Shown: positions 22,715-34,794 of the stretch, piece after piece
Layout: the number at the start of each line of letters is the position of its first letter
Position numbering within the stretch: the first letter of the stretch is position 1
DNA from: Rapana venosa
Lineage: Eukaryota; Mollusca; Gastropoda; Neogastropoda; Muricidae
Direction of reading: 5' to 3'
Assembly: GCA_028751875.1 (NCBI GenBank)
Contig: CM054141.1
Coordinates: forward strand, 73,081,675-73,145,674
Length of the DNA: 64,000 nt
Translations under genes and position numbers: made by a program
Notes under the pieces: generated by a model
Databases searched by the model: none
Told to the model about the DNA's origin: nothing
The model's input: only the letters and a program-made list of their open reading frames with translations

Positions 22715-23716
22715 ATGATGATGATGATGCAGTGATGTCCTGTCACCACATGATGATGATGCAGTGATGTCCTGTCACCACATGATGATGATGATGCAGT
22801 GATGTCCTGTCACCACATGATGCAGTGATGTCCTGTCACCACATGATGCAGTGATGTCCTGTCACCACATGATGCAGTGATGTCCTGTCACCACATGATG
22901 CAGTGATGTCCTGTCACCACATGATGATGATGCAGTGATGTCCTGTCACCACATGATGCAGTGATGTCCTGTCACCACATGATGATGATGCAGTGATGTC
23001 CTGTCACCACATGATGATGATGATGCAGTGATGTCCTGTCACCACATGATGCAGTGATGTCCTGTCACCACATGATGATGATGCAGTGATGTCCTGTCAC
23101 CACATGATGATGATGCAGTGATTTTCCTGTCCCCAAATAAAGATGAATGCAGTGATGCCCCTGTCCCACAATGATGCAGTGATGTCCTGTCACCACATGA
23201 TGATGATGATGATGCAGTGATGTCCTGTCACCACATGATGATGATGATGATGCAGTGATGTCCTGTCACCACATGATGCAGTGATGTCCTGTCACCACAT
23301 GATGATGATGATGATGCAGTGATGTCCTGTCACCACATGATGATGATGATGATGCAGTGATGTCCTGTCACCACATGATGATGATGCAGTGATGTCCTGT
23401 CACCACATGATGATGATGATGCAGTGATGTCCTGTCACCACATGATGATGATGATGATGCAGTGATGTCCTGTCACCACATGATGATGATGATGCACTGA
23501 TGTCCTGTCACCACATGATGATGATGATGATGCAGTGATGTCCTGTCACCACATGATGATGATGCAGTGATGTCCTGTCACCACATGATGCAGTGATGTC
23601 CTGTCACCACATGATGATGATGATGATGATGATGATGCAGTGATGTCCTGTCACCACATGATGATGATGCAGTGATGTCCTGTCACCACATGATGATGAT
23701 GCAGTGATGTCCTGTG
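22715..23716. repeat. Compound minisatellite with nested (GAT)n
   Basis: About 38 copies of CAGTGATGTCCTGTCACCAC followed by ATGATG, in which the number of ATG triplets before the next CAGTGATG varies from one to about eight. One degraded copy lies near 23120-23165. Confidence 0.96.
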
Positions 23717-23744
23717 ACAAAATCACCCGGCCAGATAAAGTAAC

Positions 23745-23965
23745 AAAACCACCATAAACCTGTCGTGACTGAAGTTAGTGACGTTAAAATGACGTGAAAT
23801 GGGGACGTAAAACAGTATAAAAAACTGATATGACTAAAGTCAATGACGTTAAAATGACGTGAAACAACGTAAAACCTGTTCTGACTAAAGATGGTGACGT
23901 TAAAAGGACGCAAAACAGCATAACAACTTGATATTATGACTAAAATCAGTAAAGTTAAAATGACA
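23745..23965. repeat. Decayed ~63-bp repeat with TGACGT half-sites
   Basis: Three to four diverged units containing GTGACGTTAAAATGACGTGA and GACTAAAGT. Each has two TGACG blocks. Confidence 0.8.
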
Positions 23966-24125
23966 TAACAAATTCCTTGTCCCTTGTTTCTAACTGACTT
24001 GCAGGGCAGGAACGGGCAAGCATAATCCTGTCATATGACTGGAAGACACACGCCTGCCTTCCTGGCATTAGGAGTGCATGTGAGGTGTCTGGAACACAAG
24101 ACAGACGGAAGCACAGTTCTGTTAC

Positions 24126-24126
<1 letters not shown>

Positions 24127-24163
<37 letters not shown>
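24127..24163. repeat. (GT)n microsatellite
   Basis: Perfect GT run. Confidence 0.95.
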
Positions 24164-24166
<3 letters not shown>

Positions 24167-24481
24167 CCTGGCTTGTCTGTCCTATGTTTCTGCTGATCAG
24201 ATTGTGGCGTGATCTTTTCTTTTAGAGTGTAACCAGCAATATTTGGAACAGAAACCGTTTCGGCGTATTAAACATGGCAGCCTAAGATCAGTTTCGGGCA
24301 GACCGTCTGACTGTCCGGATAGAGTGGCTGTTGTGGGCTCAGTGCCGAATACACGGGAGATGGAGTACAGGCCTCTTCCTCCCTGAATTACAACACTGCA
24401 GTCCATCTCTACCTCTGGCATTTGGGTCACGTCGCGTAGGGGGAGTCATGTGAGGAATGCAATCACCAGCAACATGACAAT

Positions 24482-24687
24482 TCACTTTGTGCTTATGAGA
24501 GGAGGACGACAGCGGGCTAGTAGGGCCTGAACAATCCCTTGTGCTGGCCGTGGTTTGTCTGTCCCTGCTGTGCTCACACAGCCACCACTAACACCCTCCC
24601 CTCCCTCCTTTCTCTTCAGCTCTTTGATTTTGTCGCTGATGTTGTTGAGTTTGGTTTGTTTGTTTGGGTTGCTGGAGTGGTTGGCAG
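24482..24687 (-). CDS. Candidate terminal exon, unknown gene
   Basis: On the minus strand CATACTTGTCAG is an acceptor-like end. The following frame, needing one upstream base, reads ANHSSNPNKQTKLNNISDKI then KELKRKEGGEG and on to a stop at 24482-24484. The segment SDKIKELKRKE has a coiled-coil-like charge pattern and ordinary codon choice. A GG|GTGTTAG inside could be a donor, in which case the exon is shorter. The opposite strand is open too, but with a hydrophobic low-quality composition. Family not recognised. Confidence 0.3.
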
Positions 24688-24699
24688 CTGACAAGTATG

Positions 24700-25600
24700 A
24701 CAGATGTCCATTAAGGGCTTGTCGAGTTCTCGCTGGCTCTCCTCATCACGTGACACTCCCAGAGCCGCCATGTTTAGCGTTTGTCCCCATTTTCCTCTGT
24801 TGTGTGTTTTTTTTTATGGGGAAAGGTACCATGGCTCTGTGCCTAGTGATATCCCTTTCTCAGTTTACATTTGTGTGCTCCCTGTCTCTGTCTGTCTGTC
24901 TGTCTGTCTCTCTCCCCCCTCTTCTCTCTCCCTCTCCCCTGTCCTGCGTTGGTTTGCAAGAGTGATGGTTCTTTTTATGCACTTTAGGTGTTATGAGGTG
25001 TGCAGGAAATCCTGTCACTCTGTGTGACCCAGACGAGTGCCCAGTCAGGGATATCCACTCCTTTCTGAAGGATGGTGGGAGAACAGGTTTCACTCTTGAA
25101 ATCTGAGCAACTCTCTCTCTGGAAATGCCATTCTGTTTTGTCAGGGCTGTCATTACATACATAAGCTGAAACTGAAATCTGAAATCAATCCCTCTAAATA
25201 CGGTCAACAACAAAGTGCTGGGTGCCTCTTTTGTTGATCTAGTAGTCAGTCTATTCCTTTGCCACTAACCTGCTGTGAAACTTATCCAAGTAATCCTTTG
25301 CTGTTTGCTTTATAGACACTGTATATGCATCTGCAGTTAACTTGCATGCTGAAACAAAGCGTTAGAAATATTGTTAGAATATCACTCAGCCCAAAAGAGC
25401 AAACTCGAAACAGATGTCAGTAACTCCATACCTGAACATGCCTGTGTGTATGTACACTAAGAAAGAGACGGCTCCTTTGCATCCATTGATTCATCAGCGT
25501 CAAACCTACATTGCAAACATGGATAAACAAACCTTGAACTGTACCTTCAGATCAGCACTCCTACACAGTCATGCATGTATACACACACAAACATTCACAA
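24700..25600. other. Unique stretch without a supported gene
   Basis: Contains a (TCTG)n run near 24887-24907. No splice-supported frame or repeat family was recognised. Confidence 0.35.
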
Positions 25601-25621
25601 ATGGAACACTCACATACCCAC

Positions 25622-25694
25622 CAAACACACACACACGCGCGCACGCGCGCGCACACCTCTACACACACAGACACACACACACACACACACACAC
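25622..25694. repeat. (CA)n/(CG)n microsatellite
   Basis: CA run with CGCGCG interruptions. Confidence 0.95.
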
Positions 25695-25784
25695 ACCGCG
25701 ACTTGTTCCAGAACACTGTTATTGTCAAGGTGAAAGTCACCCCTGGCAAGTTGATGACTGAGGCTGCAGTTTGACCTCATTGAC

Positions 25785-26115
25785 ACCAGACCCATAGGCA
25801 CAGTGTAGGCAATGTCCACTACTGACAGGATGACATAGGCACAGTGTAGGCAATTTCCACTACTGATTGGATGACATAGGCACAGTGTAGGCAATTTCCA
25901 CTACTGACAGGATGACATAGGCACAGTGTAGACAATGCTGAATGCTGATTGGATGACATAGGCACAGTGTAGACAATGCTGAACGCTGATTGGATGACAT
26001 AGGCACAGTGTAGACAATGCTGAACGCTGATTGGATGACATAGACACAGTGTAGACAATGCTGAACGCTGATTGGATGACATAGACACAATGTAGACAAT
26101 GCTGAATGCTGATTG
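25785..26115. repeat. 41-bp minisatellite
   Basis: Unit TGACATAGGCACAGTGTAGG plus CAATTTCCACTACTGACAGGA, switching after three copies to a version with ACAATGCTGAACGCTGATTG. Eight copies. Confidence 0.96.
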
Positions 26116-26222
26116 TCTGTCTGTTTGTCTGCCTGTCTGTCTGTTTGTCTGCCTGTCTGTCTGTTTGTCTGCCTGTCTGTCTGTTTGTCTACCTGTCTGT
26201 CTGTTTGTCTGTTTGTTTGTTG
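26115..26222. repeat. 16-bp TCTG/TTTG repeat
   Basis: Four units GTCTGTCTGTTTGTCTGCCT-like. The repeat starts within the last unit of the 41-bp array. Confidence 0.93.
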
Positions 26223-26337
26223 CACTGCCTGGCCTTCTGGACGTGGTCACTCTGTCTGTCCTGTGGTGTCAGTTTTCAGTTCATGGTGGACGTCAGAGAA
26301 GCCGAGTAGAAGGGCAGGGACAGGTTGAGAACTGAGC

Positions 26338-26338
<1 letters not shown>

Positions 26339-26432
<94 letters not shown>
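26339..26432. repeat. (GA)n microsatellite
   Basis: Perfect GA run of 94 bp. Confidence 0.98.
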
Positions 26433-26435
<3 letters not shown>

Positions 26436-26439
26436 ATTG

Positions 26440-28120
26440 AAACATTTTGTTCCTGGTCTACCAAAGCTTTTGACAGACGTGACAAAAGTACAACCTAAGT
26501 AAATGATGCTTTCAAACTTAAGTGGACAACTGACCAGTGGCCTCCTGCTGCACTGCTGGTCATTGTTGTCTGATCTGCACCTCCTGCTGCTGTCTGTCCC
26601 TGGCATCCTCTGGCTCCATCATGCTCACTGTACGCACCCTGCTTCATTATCAGTAGTGTCTGTCACCACGCCATCAAATCACCAGGATGGCATCAGCATT
26701 GCCAGCATCAGGTCGTGGTCACTGGCAACAACTTGTTCATTATGTATGAGATAGAGTCATCATTACTTGGCAGTGGAGGAAAACGCCCATGTCAAGTTGA
26801 CCACTCTAAACATGGACTTTTCCATTGTCGTAAGGTCAGAAGTGTTCAGAAGAGTTCAGAAGTGCTCAGAGTTCAGACAGAAGGACAGAGGATCAAACCG
26901 CTGTAGATACCTCTCTTTGATGTGGGAAAATTTACTCCCAGCCTTTTAATTTTTTTTATCATGATAGTTTGATGACAAAAGAAAACACACCTGAGAGTGT
27001 CTCCCTATTCTGCAATGGATGGAAATGACCTGAACAGTCAACCTTAGTGAAGAGAGGGATGCCAGGCTTTGATATAGTCCTAAGTTGTCAACTAGAAAAA
27101 ATCGCCTGCCATAAATAGAATGGAATATATGACACTCATTTGAAAAAAATACGGGCATTCACCTAGCAGATTGTTCCATCAAGGACAGACATGAGAACTT
27201 GACCCACGTGTTGTTCCTGCTGCTTCTTCAGTCCAGACAAGTGTCGGACTCACAGACTTGTAGCTGCAATCCTGGAAAAGACCTCTCCACGAATGAACCG
27301 TGTTGAAATCATGCACAGTTTCAGGCTGGTCCTCTTCTATGGCGCCTTCTTTCTACACTGTGAACTGATATCCGCTCTGGAAAACTCTCCACCTGTCTCC
27401 AAAACTGCAATTATCAGACCTCAATTAAAATAAAGTTAAAAAGCACAACTTCAGCACAAATAATGTGAAGACATTTCCTGCAAGGTTGCAGTCTTTCTTT
27501 CATAAGACTAAGGACAGGTAACCGCCATTGCCGTGTGGGCCAGAGTTTCAGGGGGTGGACAGATCTGTTTCGTTTCTGATAGTTGAAAACATGTTCATTT
27601 TTCCGACTGGAGCTTTCATTGTTTTACAAAAAGATTTCAATGATTACGATATGTGATAATTCCATTCTCATTACACATTTTCTTGCAGCACTGTGCACCA
27701 ATAAATAGATGGATTTTTACTTTCGCAGTAACTGCACCGTTGTTTTAAAACACTCCAAAATGCCCCCATCCACCAAAAAAAGAAAGAAAAAAAGAAGTTT
27801 AAGTGGAAGATGTTATGGATAAAAAAAAAGGAAAGTTTGGTTCAAAAAGTGTTTCTTTATATAAAACCCCATTTGGCAACAAAGTATCACAGGGAAACAC
27901 CTCAAATGCAAATTTAGAGGAAAGCTCCTATTTTTGTTTTTAAGTATTTTCCTGAAAGACTTTTCAGAAATCATCAAGAATCTGCATTCTAATCGGCGCT
28001 TCAAAGAAGCCAATTTCCTGGCTGCCATTTGTCAAATATTCTGCTTTGATAGCAAAAAAAAAGAAAAGAAAAAAAAGATTGCGTCTATCCTGGAGTGCAC
28101 AGAAAGAGTGTGTGGTTGTG
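26440..28120. other. 1.7 kb of unique sequence, nothing supported
   Basis: No tandem repeat, SINE or LINE motif was recognised. Frames of 60-83 codons on both strands lack splice consensus and consistent composition. Confidence 0.35.
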
Positions 28121-28127
28121 CCTGAGT

Positions 28128-28575
28128 GAAAGGAGCAGGCTTTGAATGAAAGAAGCAGGCTTTGAGTGAAAGAAGAAGGCTTTGAGTGAAAGAAGCAGGC
28201 TTTGAGTGAAAGGAGCAGGCTTTGAGTGAAAGGAGCAGGCTTTGAGTGAAAGGAGCAGGCTTTGAGTGAAAGAAGCAGGCTTTGAGTGAAAGAAGCAGGC
28301 TTTGAGTGAAAGGAGCAGGCTTTGAGTGAAAGGAGCAGGCTTTGAGTGAAAGGAGCAGTGAAAGGAGCAGGCTTGAGTGAAAGGAGCAGTGAAAGGAGCA
28401 GTGAAAGGAGCAGGCTTGAGTGAAAGGAGCAGTGAAAGGAGTAGTGAAAGGAGCAGGCTTGAGTGAAAGGAGCAGTGAAAGGAGTAGTGAAAGGAGCAGG
28501 CTTGAGTGAAAGGAGCAGTGAAAGGAGCAGTGAAAGGAGCAGTGAAAGGAGCAGTGAAAGGAGCAGGCTTGAGTG
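28128..28575. repeat. 20-bp minisatellite with a nested 12-bp derivative
   Basis: The first half is regular AGCAGGCTTTGAGTGAAAGG (20 bp). From about 28350 most units lose eight bases to become AGCAGTGAAAGG (12 bp), mixed with a 19-bp form AGCAGGCTTGAGTGAAAGG. Confidence 0.96.
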
Positions 28576-28639
28576 CACATCCCTGTCGTGAGGAGGCAGG
28601 AAGTTAGGGTTCAGCTGCTCTCTTGGTCATTGGAGAGAG

Positions 28640-28722
28640 TCAAGTCAAGTCAAGTCAGTCACATTTTAATTTCCAGATGGTACATTGAATAAGCAATGCA
28701 TTTGCTTTTTTTCATCAGTCAG
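28640..28722 (-). mobile_element. Truncated retroelement tail with GACTT repeats
   Basis: On the minus strand GATGAAAAAAAGCAAATGCA, TTGCTTATTCAATGTACC, ATCTGGAAATTAAA, then TGACTTGACTTGACTTGAC. It matches 52806-52876 and 2064-2150. Confidence 0.8.
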
Positions 28723-28729
28723 AAAGAAA

Positions 28730-29085
28730 GAATCTAAATGTGTTTCACATAGACTGCGCTGACTTAACAATGACCAGAAGTATATCATAAGTACATCTGC
28801 TGTTAAGTGAAACTTTTAAACCACACTATATCGTCAGTGCAGATGTTATATTCAGAACATTTTTTTGGAGAAAAAGGAATGTTTGGTTGCAATATTTTGT
28901 AACACAGGTTGGTAAACTCTAACAAAATGACTTCTTTCTGTCTTTTACCTCCCTTAGCACTTGATTTTTTTCTTCTCACAGTTCTCTCTCTCTCACACAA
29001 GGAAGTTTTGCCAATGTCAACTCATCTCTAAGTACAGATGTAACAAGTGGAGTACTGTGGCTTCTTCGGCGTTCCCACAGTTCAG
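28730..29085. other. AT-rich stretch, nothing recognised
   Basis: No feature supported. Confidence 0.4.
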
Positions 29086-29089
29086 AATA

Positions 29090-29168
29090 ATAATAAAAAA
29101 ATAAAAATAAAAATAATAATACATTGAACTTATATAGCGCTATATCTTGCAAGACAAATCAAAGGGCA
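29090..29168 (-). mobile_element. Truncated SINE tail, TATATAGCGC module
   Basis: On the minus strand CTTTGATTTGTCTTGCAAG, ATATAGCGCTATATAAGTTC, AATGTATTATTATT. The same module ends the SINEs at 53935 and 61741. Confidence 0.7.
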
Positions 29169-29589
29169 TGCAATGATAATTGTTAACATGTTATCATTAT
29201 AATTGTTATCGTTAAAATTATCATTATAGTCAATAATATCATTTAAGTTGTTACCATTATAGTTGTTATCTTCATAGTTGTTCTGCCTTGCGGGGGATGG
29301 AGCCGCTTTCCTTTGTATTCAGCCTGAGGGTTCCCTGACCTTGTCCAGCAAACAGTGTGCTGTGGGCACTGCGTCCTGTGCTGCCTGGATCCTACATACA
29401 CACAGGATGTTTTCACATCAAGCAAGATCGATCGCATGTGCCGGCTGCACTGTGGGCCCAGCACAGGTGGCTGGGAAAGAGGCAGGTGTGGGAAGAAGGG
29501 CGCGGGGCTGAAGCTGCTTCGTCCTCTCTGCCGCTGACCGGCCATTTAGCGCGCCTGGCCAGGACTTGGTCAGAACTGATAGCAGCACA

Positions 29590-32500
29590 CAGTGCCGACA
29601 CCAGGACCAGCAGCACAGCACACAATGCCGACAACAGGACCAGCAGCACACAATGCCGACAACAGGACCAGCAGCACACAATGCCGACAACAGGACCAGC
29701 AGCACAGCACACAGCGCCGACAACAGGACCAGCAGCACACAGCGCCGACAGCAGGACTGATAGCAGCACACAATGCCGACAGCAGGACCAGCAGCACACA
29801 GCGCCGACACCAGGACCAGCAGCACACAGTGCCGACAACAGGACCAGCAGCACACAGCGCCGACAACAGGACCAGCAGCATACAATGCCGACAACAGGAC
29901 CAGCAGCACACAGTGCCGACACCAGGACCAGCAGCACACAGTGCCGACAACAGGACCAGCAGCACAGCACACAGCGCCGACAACAGGACCAGCAGCACAC
30001 AGTGCCGACAGCAGGACCAGCAGCACACAGCGCCGACAACAGGACCAGCAGCACAGCACACAATGCCGACAACAGGACCAGCAGCATACAGTGCCGACAA
30101 CAGGACCAGCAGCATACAGTGCCGACAACAGGACCAGCAGCATACAGCGCCGACACCAGGACCAGCAGCACACAGCGCCGACACCAGGACCAGCAGCATA
30201 CAGTGCCGACAACAGGACCAGCAGCACAGCACACAATGCCGACACCAGGACCAGCAGCATACAGTGCCGACAACAGGACCAGCAGCACAGCACACAATGC
30301 CGACAACAGGACCAACAGCACAGCACACAATGCCGACAACAGGACCAGCAGCACACAGTGCCGACAACAGGACCAGCAGCACACAATGCCGACAACACAG
30401 GACCAGCCAGCACAACAATGCCGACAACAGGACCAGCAGCACAGCACACAATGCCGACAACAGGACCACGCGCACAGCACACAATGCCGACAACAGGACC
30501 AGCAGCACACAATGCCGACAACAGGACCAGCAGCACACAATGCACGGACACCAGGCCCAGCAGCACACAATGCCGACAACAGGACCAGCAGCACACCAAA
30601 TGCCGACAACAGGCCAGCAGCACACAATGCCGACAACAGGACCAGCAGCACACAATCCGACAACAGGACCAGCAGCACAGCACACAATGCCGACAACAGG
30701 ACCAGCAGACAGCACCCCAATGCCGACAACAGGACCAGCAGCACAGCACACAATGCCGACAACAGGACCAGCAGCATACAATGCCGACAACAGGACCAGC
30801 AGCACAGCATACAATGCCGACAACAGGACCAGCAGCACAGCACACAATGCCGACAACAGGACCAGCAGCACACAATGCCGACAACAGGACCAGCAGCACA
30901 CAATGCCGACAACAGGACCAGCAGCACAGCATACAATGCCGACAACAGGACCAGCAGCACAGCACACAATGCCGACAACAGGACCAGCAGCACAGCACAC
31001 AATGCCGACAACAGGACCAGCAGCACACAATGCCGACAACAGGACCAGCAGCACACAATGCCGACAACAGGACCAGCAGCACAGCACACAATGCCGACAA
31101 CAGGACCAGCAGCACACAGTGCCGACAACAGGACCAGCAGCACACAATGCCGACAACAGGACCAGCAGCACAGCACACAGCGCCGACAACAGGACCAGCA
31201 GCACAGCACACAGTGCCGACAACAGGACCAGCAGCACACAATGCCGACAACAGGACCAGCAGCACACAGTGCCGACAACAGGACCAGCAGCATACAGTGC
31301 CGACAACAGGACCAGCAGCACAGCACACAATGCCGACAACAGGACCAGCAGCATACGATGCCGACAACAGGACCAGCAGCACAGCACACAATGCCGACAA
31401 CAGGACCAGCAGCACAGCACACAATGCCGACAACAGGACCAGCAGCACAGCACACAATGCCGACAACAGGACCAGCAGCACACAATGCCGACAACAGGAC
31501 CAGCAGCATACAATGCCGACAACAGGACCAGCAGCATACGATGCCGACAACAGGACCAGCAGCACATAACACAATGCCGACAACAGGACCAGCAGCACAC
31601 AATGCCGACAACAGGACCAGCAGCACACAATGCCGACAACAGGACCAGCAGCACACAATACCGACAACAGGACCAGCAGCATACGATGCCGACAACAGGA
31701 CCAGCAGCACAGCACACAATGCCGACAACAGGACCAGCAGCACAGCACACAATGCCGACAACAGGACCAGCAGCATACAATGCCGACAACAGGACCAGCA
31801 GCACAGCACACAATGCCGACAACAGGACCAGCAGCACACAATGCCGACAACAGGACCAGCAGCACAGCACAGCACACAATGCCGACAACAGGACCAGCAG
31901 CACAGCATAGAATGCCGACAACAGGACCAGCAGCACACAATGCCGACAACAGGACCAGCAGCATACAATGCCGACAACAGGACCAGCAGCACAGAGTGCC
32001 GACAACAGGACCAGCAGCACAGCACACAATGCCGACAACAGGACCAGCAGCACACAATGCCGACAACAGGACCAGCAGCACAGCACACAATGCCGACAAC
32101 AGGACCAGCAGCACACAATGCCGACAACAGGACCAGCAGCACAGCACACAATGCCGACAACAGGACCAGCAGCACAGCACACAATGCCGACAACAGGACC
32201 AGCAGCACAGCACACAATGCCGACAACAGGACCAGCAGCACACAATGCCGACAACAGGACCAGCAGCACACAATGCCGACAACAGGACCAGCAGCACACA
32301 ATGCCGACAACAGGACCAGCAGCACAGCACACAATGCCGACAACAGGACCAGCAGCATACAATGCCGACAACAGGACCAGCAGCACACAATGCCGACAAC
32401 AGGACCAGCAGCACAGCACACAATGCCGACAACAGGACCAGCAGCACACAATGCCGACAACAGGACCAGCAGCACACAATGCCGACAACAGGACCAGCAG

Positions 32501-33083
32501 CACACAATGCCGACAACAGGACCAGCAGCACAGCACACAATGCCGACAACAGGACCAGCAGCACACAATGCCGACAACAGGACCAGCAGCATAGCACACA
32601 ATGCCGACAACAGGACCAGCAGCACAGCACACAATGCCGACAACAGGACCAGCAGCATACAATGCCGACAACAGGACCAGCAGCACACAGCGCCGACAAC
32701 AGGACCAGCAGCACAACACACAGCGCCGACAACAGGACCAGCAGCACACAGCGCCGACAACAGGACCAGCAGCACACAATGCCGACAACAGGACCAGCAG
32801 CACACAATGCCGACAACAGGACCAGCAGCACAGCACACAATGCCGACAACAGGACCAGCAGCACAGCACACAATGCCGACAACAGGACCAGCAGCACAGC
32901 ACACAATGCCGACAACAGGACCAGCAGCACAGCACACAGTGCCGACAACAGGACCAGCAGCACACAGTGCCGACAACAGGACCAGCAGCACACAATGCCG
33001 ACAACAGGACCAGCAGCACAGCACACAATGCCGACAACAGGACCAGCAGCACAGCACACAGTGCCGACAACAGGACCAGCAGA
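29590..33083. repeat. 3.5-kb array of 28/33-bp units
   Basis: Basic unit CACACAATGCCGACAACAGG plus ACCAGCAG (28 bp). Roughly half of the units carry an extra AGCAC, giving 33 bp. Variants CAGTGCCG, CAGCGCCG, TACAATG and TACGATG recur in clusters, mostly between 29590 and 30300 and near 32690-32760. About 115 units. No stop trinucleotide occurs in the basic unit on either strand, so all six frames are open for long stretches. Units at 30380-30720 have many single-base indels. Confidence 0.98.
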
Positions 33084-33132
33084 TGAAGGCTGTGAATTGT
33101 AGGCTGGCTGTGACGTGTGGTAACTGTGTCTG

Positions 33133-34160
33133 AAAACAGAGCAGTGTCATCTGGTAATAGAGCAGTGTCATCTGGTAATAGAGCAGTGTCATCTGGTAAT
33201 AGAGCAGTGTCATCTGGAAATAGAGGAGTGTCATCTGGTAATAGAGCAGTGTCATCTGGTAATAGAGCAGTGTCATCTGGTAATAGAGCAGTGTCATCTG
33301 GAAATAGAGGAGTGTCATCTGGTAATAGAGCAGTGTCATCTGAAAACAGAGCAGTGTCATCTGGTAATAGAGCAGTGTCATCTGGAAATAGAGGAGTGTC
33401 ATCTGGTAATAGAGCAGTGTCATCTGGAAATAGAGCAGTGTCATCTGGTAATAGAGCAGTGTCATCTGGAAATAGAGGAATGTCATCTGGTAATAGAGCA
33501 GTGTCATCTGGTAATAGAGGAGTGTCATCTGGTAATAGAGCAGTGTCATCTGGAAATAGAGGAGTGTCATCTGGTAATAGAGCAGTGTCATCTGGTAATA
33601 GAGCAGTGTCATCTGGAAATAGAGCAGTGTCATCTAGAAATAGAGCAGTGTTATCTGGAAACAGAGGAGTGTCATCTGGAAATAGAGCAGTGTCATCTGG
33701 TAATAGAGCAGTGTCATCTGGAAATAGAGCAGTGTCATCTGGAAATAGAGCAGTGTTATCTGGAAATAGAGGAGTGTCATCTGGTAATAGAGCAGTGTCA
33801 TCTGGTAATAGAGCAGTGTCATCTGGTAATACAGCAGTGTCATCTGGAAATAGAGGAGTGTCATCTGGTAATAGAGCAGTGTCATCTGGAAATAGAGCAG
33901 TGTCATCTGGTAATAGAGCAGTGTCATCTGGAAATAGAGGAGTGTCATCTGGTAATAGAGCAGTGTCATCTGGTAATAGAGCAGTGTCATCTGGTAATAG
34001 AGCAGTGTCATCTGGAAACAGAGCAGTGTCATCTGGAAACAGAGCAGTGTCATATGGAAATAGAGCAGTGTCATCTGGAAATAGAGCAGTGTCATCTGGA
34101 AACAGAGCAGTGTCATATGGAAATAGAGCAGTGTCATCTGGAAATAGAGCAGTGTCACCT
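33133..34160. repeat. 21-bp minisatellite, period a multiple of 3
   Basis: About 49 units of AGCAGTGTCATCTGGTAATAG. Read on the plus strand they encode the heptad AVSSGNR. The common variants are GGT/GGA, AAT/AAC (both synonymous) and GCA/GGA (Ala/Gly). The frame has no ATG at its start (it begins GTG at 33117), so a repeat with no protein is the default reading. Confidence 0.97.
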
Positions 34161-34249
34161 CAGTGAATGCTTCTGGCCAGAGAAGGAAAGACTGTAAGAC
34201 AACATCTTTCAAAGTCGACATGTGGGTATTTACTTATTAAATTTTCATG

Positions 34250-34620
34250 CCTTTGTCCTGACCAGAATTTTGGCTCCTGGTCGAGCATTCTTCAGAGGTG
34301 CCAGGGAGGGGTGGTGGTGATTGAAACTATATCCTCTGTAGTGCCTAACAGTGAGGCACTTTCCGTAATTTTGGAGTGCCTGTTTCATTCATTCCCAGGA
34401 ATATTGAGATGTTTTTTGTGACTGACCCAAAAGCTGAAAATAGAAAGAGGAGGAAAATAATATGAATAAAAGTACTGTTGTTGCGCCCACAGTAACATAT
34501 AGAACTTGTGAATCTTTGAACCTTATGCTCGGAAATCCTTTAAATGGAATACAAGGGAGATCATAACGTTTATGACCAGCCATAGGGCCAATCACAGCTT
34601 CGGAGAAAGGGTTATTCTCT
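34250..34620. repeat. Dispersed repeat D1, copy 1
   Basis: Shares with 34795-35195, in the same order, CATTCATTCCCAGGAATATT (vs CATTCTCAAGAATATT), AGAAAGAGGAGGAAAATA, GAATCTTTGAACCTTATG and CAAGGGAGATCATAACGTTT. Diverged and non-coding. Family unknown. Confidence 0.65.
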
Positions 34621-34794
34621 TCTAAAATAATTTACATAATATAAGCTAGTAGAAGAAATTAACTATGGCTTATCGATTATAAGGTTTTATTACTCCTATT
34701 AAAACGATTTCTATATCAAAAAATGCTGAAAAAGGTCCACTATTATATAGAACGTACCCCAAAGGCAGGCCCTGGAGTATTTATTGAGTTAGGG

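Noticed and set aside
22172..23716. CRISPR-like array of repeats and spacers
   Set aside because: Units are contiguous, the variable parts are triplet slippage or two alternating unit types and not unique spacers, and the genome is eukaryotic.
24197..24430. 77-codon minus-strand frame (MTQMPEVEMDCSVV...)
   Set aside because: Protein-like in part, but no convincing splice sites and no recognised family.
29357..33133. Giant open frames over the 28/33-bp array (up to about 1400 codons)
   Set aside because: All six frames are open because the unit lacks stop triplets. Some frames begin at GTG and not ATG.
33117..34166. 349-codon frame AVSSGNR as a real protein
   Set aside because: The frame starts at GTG, has no ATG before the repeats and no splice acceptor I could defend. 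Kept only as a finding.
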